Assembly: GCA_020426065.1 (NCBI GenBank)
Contig: JAGQQT010000077.1
Span: forward strand, 1-11,627
Reading direction: 5' to 3'
DNA from: Planctomycetaceae bacterium
GTDB taxonomy: Bacteria > Planctomycetota > Planctomycetia > Planctomycetales > Planctomycetaceae
DNA length: 11,627 bases
Of the stretch, positions 1-7,455 are shown piece after piece. The notes under the pieces are model-generated. The model did not search any database. It was not told the DNA's origin and was given only the letters and a program-made list of their open reading frames with translations. Both the position numbers and the translations under genes were made by a program. Numbering within the stretch: the stretch's first letter is position 1; each line of letters starts with the position of its first letter.

Positions 1-476
1 AACGCGATGTCCGCTTCATCCAGCTCTTCCATCCCGACTGGGACCACCATTCCCGGTTGAAATCCTGGTGCGTCTCGCGCTGTCTGGATACCGATCAACC
101 CAGTGCGGCACTCATCAAGGATCTGAAGCGTCGCGGTCTGCTGGAAGACACACTCGTGATCTGGGGCGGTGAGTTTGGCCGCGGCGTTGCCGGGCAGGGG
201 GACTGGAATTCCCCATTAGCCGGCCGCGATCACCACCCAAGGTGCTTTTCAATCTGGATGGCCGGCGCGGGAATCAAACCTGGTTTCACCTACGGAATGA
301 CGGACGACTACAGTTACAATGTGGCCGAGAACCCCGTTCACGTCCGCGACCTGCACGCCACCGCACTGCATCTTCTGGGCATGGACCATGAGCGTTTCAG
401 CTACCGTTTCCAGGGACTGGATTTCCGACTGACCGGCGTTGAAGACTCACGCGTCGTCCAGGAAATTCTCTCGTAA
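1..476 (+). CDS. DUF1501 family protein, C-terminal part
   Basis: This is the C-terminal ~157 residues of a DUF1501 protein, an alkaline-phosphatase/sulfatase-superfamily relative very abundant in planctomycetes and usually Tat-exported. The open frame (codons from base 3) runs in from the left edge without a start. Family landmarks visible are [12 protein letters not shown] near the edge, [14 protein letters not shown], the block VIWGGEFGR, then [15 protein letters not shown] (paired His, putative metal ligands), DDYSYN, and a C-terminal [11 protein letters not shown] just before the TAA at 474-476. The length and C-terminus look intact. The function is not established; these genes often sit beside DUF1549/DUF1553 cytochrome-type genes, which would lie to the left of this window. 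The TTG at 57 is internal, not a start. It is transcribed away from the window edge and is unrelated to the minus-strand genes beyond. Family call is confident, substrate unknown. Confidence 0.93.
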   Translation, partial: RDVRFIQLFHPDWDHHSRLKSWCVSRCLDTDQPSAALIKDLKRRGLLEDTLVIWGGEFGRGVAGQGDWNSPLAGRDHHPRCFSIWMAGAGIKPGFTYGMTDDYSYNVAENPVHVRDLHATALHLLGMDHERFSYRFQGLDFRLTGVEDSRVVQEILS

Positions 477-506
477 GAGGAGAACTGGTCCGAAAACCAG
501 TCCTCT
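476..506 (+). terminator. Possible terminator hairpin after the DUF1501 gene
   Basis: Starting at the stop codon, AGAGGA plus CTGGT (interrupted by a 3-base GAA bulge) can pair with ACCAGTCCTCT around a CCGAAA loop: 11 base pairs. No U-tract follows, so it is an imperfect intrinsic terminator or a 3'-end protecting hairpin. Confidence 0.35.
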
Positions 507-554
507 ATCCAATGGGATACGTCGCAGATCAAAAGGGGAAACGGCTTTTTGAGT

Positions 555-1294
555 TTATCGGCGAGGGGCGAGAGTAAGTTTCAGTTCACATTTACCCGCT
601 GTTCCCATCGCTCCGGACATGTGAAAACCATTATTCCATGCAGCGTAACCAGCTCGGGCTCGGGCGATTGTGCCGTTAGTCAGACGATTATAGTTGGAAT
701 ACATGTCTTCGAAGAGCGCTTTGTCTGTGGGCAGGTTTTCGTGCATGATCTGAAACTTGAAATAGTTTTCATACAGGCTGCAGTCGTAAGGAATGGAGTA
801 GCAGATCGCTACGCGGAATTTTAAGCCCTCAACTTTGTAGCTGATGACTCCAACTGCTCCGGCTGCAGCACCTGACGTCTTCTTGACACCAATAACTGCA
901 ACGCTTTTCCTTCATCCGGTTTGGCGCCAATTTCAACCGGAACTCCTTTGATAAAGCCAGAGTACTCGTAGTACTTTGGATCAGTTAATTTTACATTCAA
1001 TTGGTTTTCGAGCATGATGACACAGGAGCGGTCAACATTCAGAGTCGCATTGGTCTGCTGCACGAGTGCAACCAGTTCAACAGCGTTTCCAACAATAGTT
1101 CCGTAACCATTTTTCACGATTTCTTGAACAGCAGCCTTGCTTGCTGCTTTGCCTGCTGCCGCTGCCTGGGCTCAGGCGGTGTTGGGGGTTAAGGCAAGAA
1201 CAGAAGCGGCGACAAGTGACGCGATCGACAACAATGCCAGTTGATTGCGAAAGGCTCTCTGAAGAATGGTGAGTTTACAGGTGACAGGATTTAT
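555..1294 (-). pseudogene. Actinoporin-like pore-forming toxin (secreted), disrupted
   Basis: Reading the minus strand through one frameshift and one stop gives a protein of about 246 residues: a signal peptide (basic LQRAFRNQ, then the hydrophobic run LALLSIASLVAASVLAL), a likely cleavage site near TPNTA-x-AQA, and about 205 mature residues. The mature part aligns by eye with sea-anemone actinoporins (equinatoxin type) and vertebrate actinoporin-like proteins: YYEYSG, GKAL, then after 13 residues GAVGVISY, CYSIPYDCSLYENYF, FEDMYSN and the C-terminal WNNGFHMSGAMGT. Ser and Pro of SxPYD and the following Tyr, known phosphocholine contacts in that family, are kept; tryptophans of the family's membrane-binding cluster are replaced by Leu, Tyr and Phe. 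Lesions: in-frame TGA at 1172-1174 at the signal-peptide end; one missing base near 899-900, after GKAL; and ATA (1292-1294) where a start is expected 6 bases after GAGGAG. The C-terminus is complete (TAA 555-557). Not expressible as one protein from this sequence. Confidence 0.85.
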
Positions 1295-1300
1295 GCTGTG

Positions 1301-1306
1301 CTCCTC
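1301..1306 (-). promoter_or_regulatory. Shine-Dalgarno GAGGAG of the toxin pseudogene
   Basis: GAGGAG on the minus strand lies 6 bases before an in-frame ATA codon (1292-1294). That spacing is ideal for a start codon, so it marks the ancestral start of the actinoporin-like gene, inferred to have been ATG. An in-frame TTG further upstream (1355-1357) would add a long hydrophilic leader and is less likely. Confidence 0.5.
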
Positions 1307-1414
1307 TGTGCCGTGCGGGTTACGAACTTTGTTTGAGTCAATAAAACTGCAGAACAAACCTGACAGGATGATTTCTTTGCCTCTACAAGGTACATCGCAG
1401 GCATCTCACACTTT

Positions 1415-1838
1415 TTTTGGCAAGTCCAGATTTCTTCAATCAATTGGGCACGCCCGGTTTATCCAGATAGCGAGTCATCGTTCCCATTTCAGGACGGAGC
1501 ATGGAACACGATCTGGTGGATTCAATCCTCAAATGCTGGTTCAGAATAAAAAGCCAGTCCCATAATACAGGGGGCGAGTCATTACCCGCATCGGCAAAGC
1601 GGCTCGCGCCCAAGTGAACAAGTAAGGGAAGCTGGTGTCTGCGCACGATCTCAGGTGGACTTTTGAGGAGCGATGGTTAAGGCGGCCAATTCCCCAGCAA
1701 CTGAAAGAGGCGATGCGGCATGCGTCAACCAGCATTAGGCTGAATTACTACAAGTGAGACACGCCAGAAACCACCACAGCGGCCATGTTCAATGCTATAT
1801 CCGACATTGCTGTGAACACAACTAACACAAGCAAAAAA
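1415..1838 (+). pseudogene. Tyrosine recombinase (phage-type integrase), decayed C-terminal half
   Basis: One frame (codons from 1572, 1632, 1785) reads GRVITRIGKAARAQVNK, stop, GKLVSAHDLRWTFEERW, LKEAMRHASTSIRLNYYK, stop, then DTPETTTAAMFNAISD and NTTNTSKK. This matches the C-terminal catalytic half of the tyrosine recombinases common in planctomycetes: HDLR carries the His and Arg of the second active-site box, RHAS the third-box His, and NYY the nucleophile tyrosine. In-frame stops are at 1563, 1623 and 1755. Upstream, a TEHGTRSGGFNPQML stretch in the same frame and an ISSINWAR stretch in another frame probably belong to it, implying a further frameshift near 1450; the left boundary is approximate. 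The N-terminal half was not found. It points toward the tRNA-Ser gene, as expected of an integrase left at its attachment site. Clearly non-functional. Confidence 0.75.
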
Positions 1839-1866
1839 GCGATTCCCTGTATCCTCAGGAAATCGC
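1833..1866 (-). terminator. Intrinsic terminator of tRNA-Ser
   Basis: On the minus strand GCGATTTCCT pairs with AGGGAATCGC (10 pairs, one G-U) around an 8-base loop and is followed directly by six U. It starts 19 bases after the tRNA 3' end, a textbook Rho-independent terminator. It overlaps the tail of the integrase remnant on the opposite strand. Confidence 0.85.
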
Positions 1867-1885
1867 TCAAAAGCCTATTTTTTAG

Positions 1886-1972
<87 letters not shown>

Positions 1973-2010
1973 TGATGAGATCCGGATCTCCGAACCTCTT
2001 TTCAGCCAGT

Positions 2011-2039
2011 ATTCTAGGGGAGGAAATCAGATTTCTCAA
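2011..2039 (-). promoter_or_regulatory. Sigma-70-type promoter of tRNA-Ser
   Basis: On the minus strand TTGAGA (2034-2039) and TAGAAT (2011-2016) are separated by exactly 17 bases, close to the TTGACA/TATAAT consensus. Transcription would start near 2004, leaving a leader of about 30 bases before the mature tRNA 5' end at 1972. Confidence 0.7.
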
Positions 2040-2054
2040 GCAGTCAGGTCACAC

Positions 2055-2078
2055 GAATCAGTTATGTCTGACTGATTC
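2055..2078. repeat. Short perfect inverted repeat
   Basis: GAATCAGT and ACTGATTC form a perfect 8-base inverted repeat around an 8-base spacer, about 16 bases upstream of the tRNA -35 box and 155 bases past the arsC stop. No U-tract follows on either strand. It could be an operator or a 3'-end hairpin of the arsC transcript; no role can be assigned. Confidence 0.35.
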
Positions 2079-2214
2079 CGTTTCCGAGACCAGATCTGAT
2101 CTACCACCGCAAGAACCCGGAAGATTACCTTATGTACGGGAGGACACAAGCCTGTTCAGGAAGGTTCTACCAGGTTCTGTCCAAGTCGCCCAAAAGAATG
2201 TCATATCCAGTACA

Positions 2215-2233
2215 AATGCTCGATCTGAGCACT
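2215..2233 (-). terminator. Weak terminator-like hairpin at the arsC stop
   Basis: AGTGCTC and GAGCATT (7 pairs, one G-U, 5-base loop) overlap the arsC TGA and are followed on the minus strand by TGT rather than a full U-tract. The rest of 1973-2232 holds only the tRNA promoter and the inverted repeat at 2055; no gene is seen. Confidence 0.25.
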
Positions 2234-2655
2234 CAATTTTTGTCGGCAGAAACCAGATAATCCCTGATGGTTTCCTGGATCTGGTCCCGGATTTTCCGAA
2301 ACATCTGCATTTTTTCTTCTTCAGAGCCACTGGCATGAGCCGGATCTTCAAAGGGCCAGTGAAGGACCTGATCTGCGTTCCGAAAAGTCGGGCAGGCATC
2401 GCGGGCATGGTCGCAGACGGTAATCACGAGATCAAAATGCTGATTTTGAAACAAATCCACCGATTTACTGGTGGCAGAGGAAAGATCGAGTCCCAGTTCC
2501 TGAATGGCCTGAACAGCCAGAGGATGGACATAGCCGGCAGGCTTTGAACCGGCAGAACTGGCTTGCCAACTCCCCTGCCCCAAGTGATTCCAGAGGGCTT
2601 CGGCCATTTGAGAACGACAGGAATTACCTGTGCACAGAATGAGAACTGTTTTCAT
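2233..2655 (-). CDS. arsC: Arsenate reductase, low-molecular-weight phosphatase type (ArsC)
   Basis: A cytoplasmic 140-residue protein, full length for the thioredoxin-coupled ArsC family related to low-molecular-weight tyrosine phosphatases, which reduces arsenate to arsenite. The N-terminal P-loop is CTGNSCR (Cys8 to Arg14, CX5R). The redox pair is Cys81 and Cys88 in TVCDHARDACP, the arrangement that relays the disulfide in the Staphylococcus pI258 type. The general-acid Asp lies in FEDPA (Asp104-Pro105). The ATG overlaps the upstream channel gene's stop (ATGA, bases 2652-2655), so the two are translationally coupled; arsenite made here would have an exit route through the channel. No ArsR repressor, ArsB or Acr3 is visible in the window. 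A plain tyrosine phosphatase is less likely because of the Cys81/Cys88 pair. Confidence 0.92.
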   Translation of the reverse strand: MKTVLILCTGNSCRSQMAEALWNHLGQGSWQASSAGSKPAGYVHPLAVQAIQELGLDLSSATSKSVDLFQNQHFDLVITVCDHARDACPTFRNADQVLHWPFEDPAHASGSEEEKMQMFRKIRDQIQETIRDYLVSADKN

Positions 2656-3329
2656 GAATCCGACTTATTCTCAGATAATTCCCTGAGGGTTTCAGAATGG
2701 ATGATCGCCCAGCAGGGAATCGCCAGAAAGGCTCCCAGTACGGGAGCAACCATGTAAATCCAGAGATGAGTAGTATTCCCGCTCACGATGGCAGGAGCAA
2801 ATGATCGAGCGGGGTTCATCGATGCACCACAAATGGGTCCAGCGAAGAGGGCTTCCAGAGCAACAACAGAACCGATGGCCGCACCGGCCATAATCCCCTT
2901 TTCCTTCGCCCCGGTCGAAACATTCAAAATGACAAACATCAACAGAAATGTGAGGACCACTTCCAGTACAAATGACTGCTGCCAGGAACCGGAGGGTAAG
3001 GTCGCTCCAAGTGTTTCGTGTGAAGAAAAAAGGAACTTCAGGAGCAGACTGGCCAGGACCGCACCGGATATCTGGCTGAGCAGATAGGGCAGGACCTGGC
3101 TGAACGGAAATCTTCCGACGGCAGAAAAGGCAATCGTGACAGCTGGATTGATATGAGCCCCGGAAACATCGCCGATGGCATAAATCATGGACATCACAAT
3201 CAACCCAAATGTCAGCGAAATTCCGACGTGCGTGATGGCGTTCTGGCTGAGTGAATCGACAATGATGGCCCCCGTCCCGACAAAGACCAGCGCAAATGTT
3301 CCCAGAAGTTCAGCCAGATAGCGGTTCAT
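2652..3329 (-). CDS. Aquaporin/MIP-family channel, probable arsenite or small-solute channel
   Basis: An inner-membrane MIP-family channel with six predicted membrane segments and both signature loops, SGAHINPAVT and GASMNPARSFAP. Starting at MNRYLAELLGTF gives 225 residues, the usual length; an in-frame ATG at 3417-3419 would add 30 residues (RLLLLFSRL and others) that do not resemble the family. Neither start has a convincing Shine-Dalgarno, so this choice rests on homology. At the selectivity filter, aligned by eye with E. coli AqpZ, the second-helix Phe and the loop-E Arg are kept, but the fifth-helix His appears to be Ala, widening the pore and arguing against a strict water channel. The 4-base overlap with arsC recalls Sinorhizobium aqpS-arsC, where the channel releases arsenite. 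It lies about 100 bases (17 if the longer start is used) after the GYF-domain gene, so co-transcription is likely. Confidence 0.85.
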   Translation of the reverse strand: MNRYLAELLGTFALVFVGTGAIIVDSLSQNAITHVGISLTFGLIVMSMIYAIGDVSGAHINPAVTIAFSAVGRFPFSQVLPYLLSQISGAVLASLLLKFLFSSHETLGATLPSGSWQQSFVLEVVLTFLLMFVILNVSTGAKEKGIMAGAAIGSVVALEALFAGPICGASMNPARSFAPAIVSGNTTHLWIYMVAPVLGAFLAIPCWAIIHSETLRELSENKSDS

Positions 3330-3436
3330 CAAACTTGGATTCAATCTCGAAAAGAGGAGGAGCAGACGGATCAGTCCACGGGATACATGAAGACTGGGTA
3401 GTCGGGTAATCTCACGCATCCAGTATCAGAATTTGA

Positions 3437-4780
3437 TCAGGGATCTGCATTCGAGGTGGTGGTAGAGGCATCGTTATTGGACGAGTTTTTCAGCGCCTGA
3501 ATTGCTTCGAGATGGGTTTCCAGCCTTTCATCATATTGATCTGCATCGGAAGAGGGACTTTTAATCATGGGAATCAGGCAGTTCTTGCCTATCCACATGA
3601 GTTGCTGCAAAACAGGCTTTTTGGAACCTGCCCCGGCATCCAGCAATTCCTGGACAGTTACCTCCAGCTCGGGAACAACCGAATTCTGCATTTCGGCAAT
3701 GGCGGCAGGATTGCTGGCCCGTTTCTGTTTGATCTCGTTGTAAATTTCCTGGAACCGGGCTAATACCTTCTCATCATCTATTCCCCCGATAAAGGAGGCA
3801 CCATAAATCAAGGCCCCCACAAGTATCACGCCCCCCAGTATCGCCAGATGCAAGGGTTTTACAGAAGCGGAGGGGGCTGAGATTCCGCCAAACATCCCTC
3901 CCAGCCTGCTGAACAGTGATTCTCCAGATCCCTTCCTGATTTGTGGTTTTGGGGCGGTAACTGGTTTAACAGCTGCTTGAGTGGGAGGAGCCTGTGGTTC
4001 CCAAGATGGGACTTCAGGAGGAGAATACTGGGAGGTTTCTACTGGTTGTTGCGGAGCTACCGATTGTGGTTTGACTACTGCTGGAGGAGTCTGAAGAGGT
4101 GGGCTTACGCTGGCAGCAGCTTCAACTGCCGGAATTTCCGCTTGAACAGGAGGATTCACTTTCGTGTCGAGCCAGGCGTTCAGTCGATCCGCTATTTCCT
4201 GTTTTCGCTGCTGTTCGATTTCTTCCGGAGTCAACTCGGGCTGCGGCTCTGGAACTTCAACTGGCTCTTCGGCAGAAACCGCTCGATTATGCTCAGCGGC
4301 CAGCCTGCTTTCCCGAATGACATTATTGATCTCACCGCCTACAACACGAACGTGAGAGGAAGCATGTTTCTCGTCAGTTTCGCTCAGCTGGACTTCACCA
4401 TCCAGCTCAAAATCGTCGTCATCATCAGTCGCCTGTTCAGGTAACAGTCCTTCGATCTCAAGGGTAGAAATCCAGGAGGCATCGTTTCCGTTCCGCAATT
4501 GATCCTGAGGACCGATTTCCCCAGCGGCGACCATTCCCACAATTTCGTCGAAAGGAAACGGCCCTAATTCCTGCCCCAGAATTCTGGCGTACCAGGCATC
4601 CTCATGCAGAGGTTTGTGTTCCTGCTGAGTCGGTTTTTCCAGCACGAATTCGTCAATAGACGGCAGGTCCTGCTCTTGCCTGGATTTAACTGGAGCTGAC
4701 CCGGAGACGAAGTTCAGGTTGAGATCATCGATCGAATCAGCAACTTCCAGATCATCTGTGGTTGACTTTCCACTGTTCAT
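3437..4780 (-). CDS. GYF-domain single-pass membrane protein
   Basis: A 447-residue protein of unknown function with an architecture common in planctomycetes. Residues ~1-60 are acidic and low in complexity. Residues ~61-115 form a GYF-type domain (WYARILGQELGPFPFDEI, a W at 103, ending IEGLLP), a fold that binds proline-rich peptides. Residues ~116-285 are disordered, first Asp/Glu-rich (five Asp in a row near 119-123), then Pro/Gln/Val-rich. One membrane helix spans ~310-333 (HLAILGGVILVGALIYG), followed by a ~110-residue C-terminal part with likely helices and a Ser/Thr/Asn tail. No signal peptide is seen, so the GYF part should be cytoplasmic and the tail extracytoplasmic. The ATG at 4778-4780 is the first in frame; no strong Shine-Dalgarno. 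Its own proline-rich stretch could be an internal ligand for the GYF domain. No link to arsenic is visible beyond adjacency. Confidence 0.85.
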   Translation of the reverse strand: MNSGKSTTDDLEVADSIDDLNLNFVSGSAPVKSRQEQDLPSIDEFVLEKPTQQEHKPLHEDAWYARILGQELGPFPFDEIVGMVAAGEIGPQDQLRNGNDASWISTLEIEGLLPEQATDDDDDFELDGEVQLSETDEKHASSHVRVVGGEINNVIRESRLAAEHNRAVSAEEPVEVPEPQPELTPEEIEQQRKQEIADRLNAWLDTKVNPPVQAEIPAVEAAASVSPPLQTPPAVVKPQSVAPQQPVETSQYSPPEVPSWEPQAPPTQAAVKPVTAPKPQIRKGSGESLFSRLGGMFGGISAPSASVKPLHLAILGGVILVGALIYGASFIGGIDDEKVLARFQEIYNEIKQKRASNPAAIAEMQNSVVPELEVTVQELLDAGAGSKKPVLQQLMWIGKNCLIPMIKSPSSDADQYDERLETHLEAIQALKNSSNNDASTTTSNADP

Positions 4781-4909
4781 GGAACGACTCGTTGAAACTC
4801 AAGTTAAAGGGGATACAAGACCGATCGCAGGGCAGAATAACTGTCCTTAAGCCTTCCCCAATTCTGCAGGAAAGCGCACCTTCCATCTTCCCCTAGTCGG
4901 GAGTGAGAA

Positions 4910-5977
4910 TCAAGAGTGAACGGAAAGTGAATTGGTAGAGTTGGTTTCTACTGACTGATTCCAGGTTTCCTGCAGTTTGGAGCATAGCTGGCTGGATCGG
5001 TCGTACAGGTCCAATTCTGAGAAGAACAGCATTGCCAGGGCACGCTGTCCTTCCTGGGAAACTTCCAGCCCTTGTGTAGTCCACCAGGTTTCACGGCTCT
5101 GCTCCTGCCAGAACTCAGCATGATCGATCAGCCCTACCCCTTCCACAATCGCGACTTCACGAATCAGATCCGCCTGAGACCACAAGGCAGAAGGAGTTTC
5201 GTTGGTACTGAGCCGGGGGACGGGCGGTGTCTGCAGAATTGGGATGACATCCAGAGATTGAATCAGTCCGATCAACTGCCTTAATTTTTCAGAGTAAGTA
5301 AATGGATGCTGACTGGCCTGTGTCTGGTCAATCAGTCCCGGCATGATAAAAACACAGTCTGCTCTGCATTGGAGCAGCCCCTGCTGCACGATTTTGATCA
5401 TGTTATCGAGCGTGGCGTTGCGGATCCCGGCATTGACAATCAGATCGGGAAACCGTCTCAACTCCCAGCGAATCCGATGGCGGAATAACTCGGCATAGCC
5501 GGGTTCTCCGTGATACCGCAGCCAGGCGGTGGTCTGATCGCCCACAAACATCCAGGTTCTGGCATGAGGTTGATGCAGATAGCCACGGATCTGATTCAAA
5601 CCGTCCGCTCCCGCCAGTGGTTCACTGTCGAGCAACTCACTGGGATCTCTTCGGATCCGACCAGATCGAGTCTGTTGAGGAGCAGGTGGAACCTCTGGAG
5701 GCTTGCTGTGGACAGGCTCATCATGTTGAGCAGCGGGTTCATCCAGCAGGTCATCCAAAGCGGAGTCCTGGTTGGCTTTGTTTGCCAGATCTTCTGGAAT
5801 GACGGAACGAGGCATGCCGTATTCGACATCCGGAAAATCAGCCAGAACTGCTGACCCACTGGCCGTTCCCTGTACGAGTTCCGCGGCGGCCTGGGAAATT
5901 CTCCTGTTTTCCGTCCCCTTGCTTTCCAGATAATCGGCGGAGGCCTGAAGAATGGCGATGATTTCCGGATCCAGCAT
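4910..5977 (-). CDS. SGNH/GDSL-hydrolase fold protein, apparently catalytically dead
   Basis: From ATG 5975-5977 the product has 355 residues. Residues 1-~125 hold a helical segment and an acidic, Pro-rich linker. Residues ~140-325 follow the SGNH-hydrolase pattern: MFVGDQTTAWLRYHG, where GDQ replaces the GDS nucleophile block; VNAGIRNATLDNMI for block II; VFIMPGLIDQ for block III; a VIPILQTPPVP strand; VGLIDHAEFW; and QGLEVSQEGQRALA where DxxHPN is expected. The nucleophile Ser and the catalytic His are therefore both missing, so hydrolase activity is unlikely and a binding or scaffold role is inferred. The frame stays open upstream with possible starts at 6007, 6046 (ATG) and 6106 (TTG); none has a clear Shine-Dalgarno. 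I chose 5977 because MLDPEIIAILQ begins a plausible helix. No signal peptide is seen. It sits 130 bases ahead of the GYF gene. Confidence 0.7.
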   Translation of the reverse strand: MLDPEIIAILQASADYLESKGTENRRISQAAAELVQGTASGSAVLADFPDVEYGMPRSVIPEDLANKANQDSALDDLLDEPAAQHDEPVHSKPPEVPPAPQQTRSGRIRRDPSELLDSEPLAGADGLNQIRGYLHQPHARTWMFVGDQTTAWLRYHGEPGYAELFRHRIRWELRRFPDLIVNAGIRNATLDNMIKIVQQGLLQCRADCVFIMPGLIDQTQASQHPFTYSEKLRQLIGLIQSLDVIPILQTPPVPRLSTNETPSALWSQADLIREVAIVEGVGLIDHAEFWQEQSRETWWTTQGLEVSQEGQRALAMLFFSELDLYDRSSQLCSKLQETWNQSVETNSTNSLSVHS

Positions 5978-6266
5978 GATCCGTTCACCAAAATGTTCGT
6001 CATACATGGATGGATTCGAAGCGGCATCACAGGAGATCAACAGCATGCGCCGTCGCCGTGAATGACGATCCAGTCGGACATGAATGGGTAAGTGGGTAGC
6101 GGCCAAATCGAATCCCTCGATCAGTAACTTGTCAGCCTGAATTTCTGGTTCAGCAGATTATCTCAACCGATCACCGCTGGCATGCCAAGAAGATTTCTGC
6201 GAATCCCTGCAATTCAATGGAAAATGGCCCGTTAAAAACTCCCCAATTTAACTTCAGTTTCAGGAA

Positions 6267-6284
6267 TGATGCCGAAATGCATCA
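6267..6284 (-). terminator. Hairpin in the tdh 3' region
   Basis: TGATGC and GCATCA pair perfectly around a 6-base loop (extendable by G-U pairs), about 70 bases past the tdh stop. No U-tract follows, so termination is only a possibility. Nothing else is recognised in the 6107-6353 gap; a promoter for the SGNH-like gene is expected there but no convincing boxes were seen. Confidence 0.2.
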
Positions 6285-6353
6285 CCAGACTCCCATAAGA
6301 GAAGCTTTGGCACCTTGCCCTGACTTTCATTATTAGTGCCAGTGAGGCCTGAA

Positions 6354-7385
6354 TCAATCATTCTTCCAGTCCAGAATGACCTTGCCGGACATCCCGGAAC
6401 GCATTGCATCGAATCCCTGCTTGAATTCGGAATAATGATACCGATGTGTGATTACAGGGGAGATATCAAGGCCTCCCTGGATCATCACGGTCATTTTATA
6501 CCAGGTTTCGTACATCTCTCTCCCGTAGATACCCTTGATGGTCAACATGTTGAAGACCACCTTGTTCCAGTCGATGGCGATTTCTCCATCCGGGATTCCC
6601 AGCATGGCAATTTTGCCACCATGACACATGTTGTCGATCATATCATGAAAGGCCTGAGGGTTGCCGGACATTTCCAGCCCGACATCAAAACCTTCGTGCA
6701 TGCCAAGCATTTTCTGCGTCTCGGCAATCGATTGAGTTCTTACGTCCACAACATGTGTCGCACCGAGCTTGCGTGCCAGGTCCAGTCGCCAGGGATTCAC
6801 ATCCGTGACAACGACATAACGAGCTCCTGCATGACGGACAACAGCCGCTGCCATGCAGCCAATCGGGCCTGCCCCGGTGATGAGAACATCTTCACCGAGT
6901 ACAGGAAACGAGAGTGCGGTGTGAACTGCGTTTCCAAATGGATCAAAGATGGAGGCCACATCGCGATCGATCTTATGGTCATGATGCCAGACATTGGTCA
7001 TCGGCAAAGAGATGTATTCGGCAAATGCGCCTGGACGATTCACGCCGATCCCTTTGGTGTCTGCACAAAGATGGCGACGGCCGGCCATACAGTTCCGACA
7101 ACGCCCGCAGACTACGTGCCCTTCTCCACTGACCACATCTCCGGGACGAAAGTCGACAACGTTAGAGCCGATCTCGATAATCTCTCCCACAAATTCATGA
7201 CCGACAACCATTGGCACCGGAATCGTGCGTCGAGCCCAGGCATCCCAGTTATAAATGTGAACGTCGGTGCCACAGATTCCAGTGCGATCAACCCGAATCA
7301 GAACGTCGTTGATCCCGATTTTGGGTTCAGGAACATCTTCCAGCCACAGTCCCTCTGTTGAGTGACTTTTGACCAATGCTTTCAT
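6354..7385 (-). CDS. tdh: L-threonine 3-dehydrogenase
   Basis: A 343-residue zinc-dependent, NAD-linked medium-chain dehydrogenase that oxidises L-threonine to 2-amino-3-ketobutyrate in the cytoplasm. It is colinear with E. coli Tdh (341 residues). Catalytic zinc ligands are Cys38 ([14 protein letters not shown]) and His63-Glu64 (VVGHEF). Structural zinc cysteines are 93, 96, 99 and 107 (CGRCRNC and HLC). The nucleotide-binding GAGPIG is at 171-176, and the C-terminal part carries [16 protein letters not shown] and [14 protein letters not shown], specific to this subfamily. The ATG at 7383-7385 matches the family N-terminus MKAL and has GGAAAG 7 bases upstream; an upstream TTG (7398-7400) is not needed. 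It follows the TIM-barrel gene by 70 bases on the same strand and may share its transcript. The usual partner, 2-amino-3-ketobutyrate CoA ligase (kbl), is absent. Confidence 0.95.
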   Translation of the reverse strand: MKALVKSHSTEGLWLEDVPEPKIGINDVLIRVDRTGICGTDVHIYNWDAWARRTIPVPMVVGHEFVGEIIEIGSNVVDFRPGDVVSGEGHVVCGRCRNCMAGRRHLCADTKGIGVNRPGAFAEYISLPMTNVWHHDHKIDRDVASIFDPFGNAVHTALSFPVLGEDVLITGAGPIGCMAAAVVRHAGARYVVVTDVNPWRLDLARKLGATHVVDVRTQSIAETQKMLGMHEGFDVGLEMSGNPQAFHDMIDNMCHGGKIAMLGIPDGEIAIDWNKVVFNMLTIKGIYGREMYETWYKMTVMIQGGLDISPVITHRYHYSEFKQGFDAMRSGMSGKVILDWKND

Positions 7386-7455
7386 GCGAGGACTTTCCAA
7401 TCAGCCCATGTAACAATTGAGTACAAAAACCGAGTTTCAAGATTTCCGCTGCGTT

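Noticed and set aside
555..746. Three separate small minus-strand genes (555-746, 821-1117, 1172-1357)
   Set aside because: They join into one family-consistent protein once a single base and one stop are corrected, and none has its own ribosome-binding site, so they are pieces of one pseudogene.
1172..1174. In-frame TGA as a selenocysteine codon
   Set aside because: It falls at the signal-peptide cleavage region, not at a redox site, and the frame is broken again downstream near 899, so a plain nonsense mutation is simpler.
477..1885. Attachment-site direct repeats or CRISPR/tandem repeats in the gene-poor interval
   Set aside because: I looked for a second copy of the tRNA 3' end and for regularly spaced repeats and saw none within the window.
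6336..7361. A 341-codon plus-strand open frame
   Set aside because: Antisense to threonine dehydrogenase, which is colinear with the E. coli enzyme; the long shadow frame is a codon-usage by-product.
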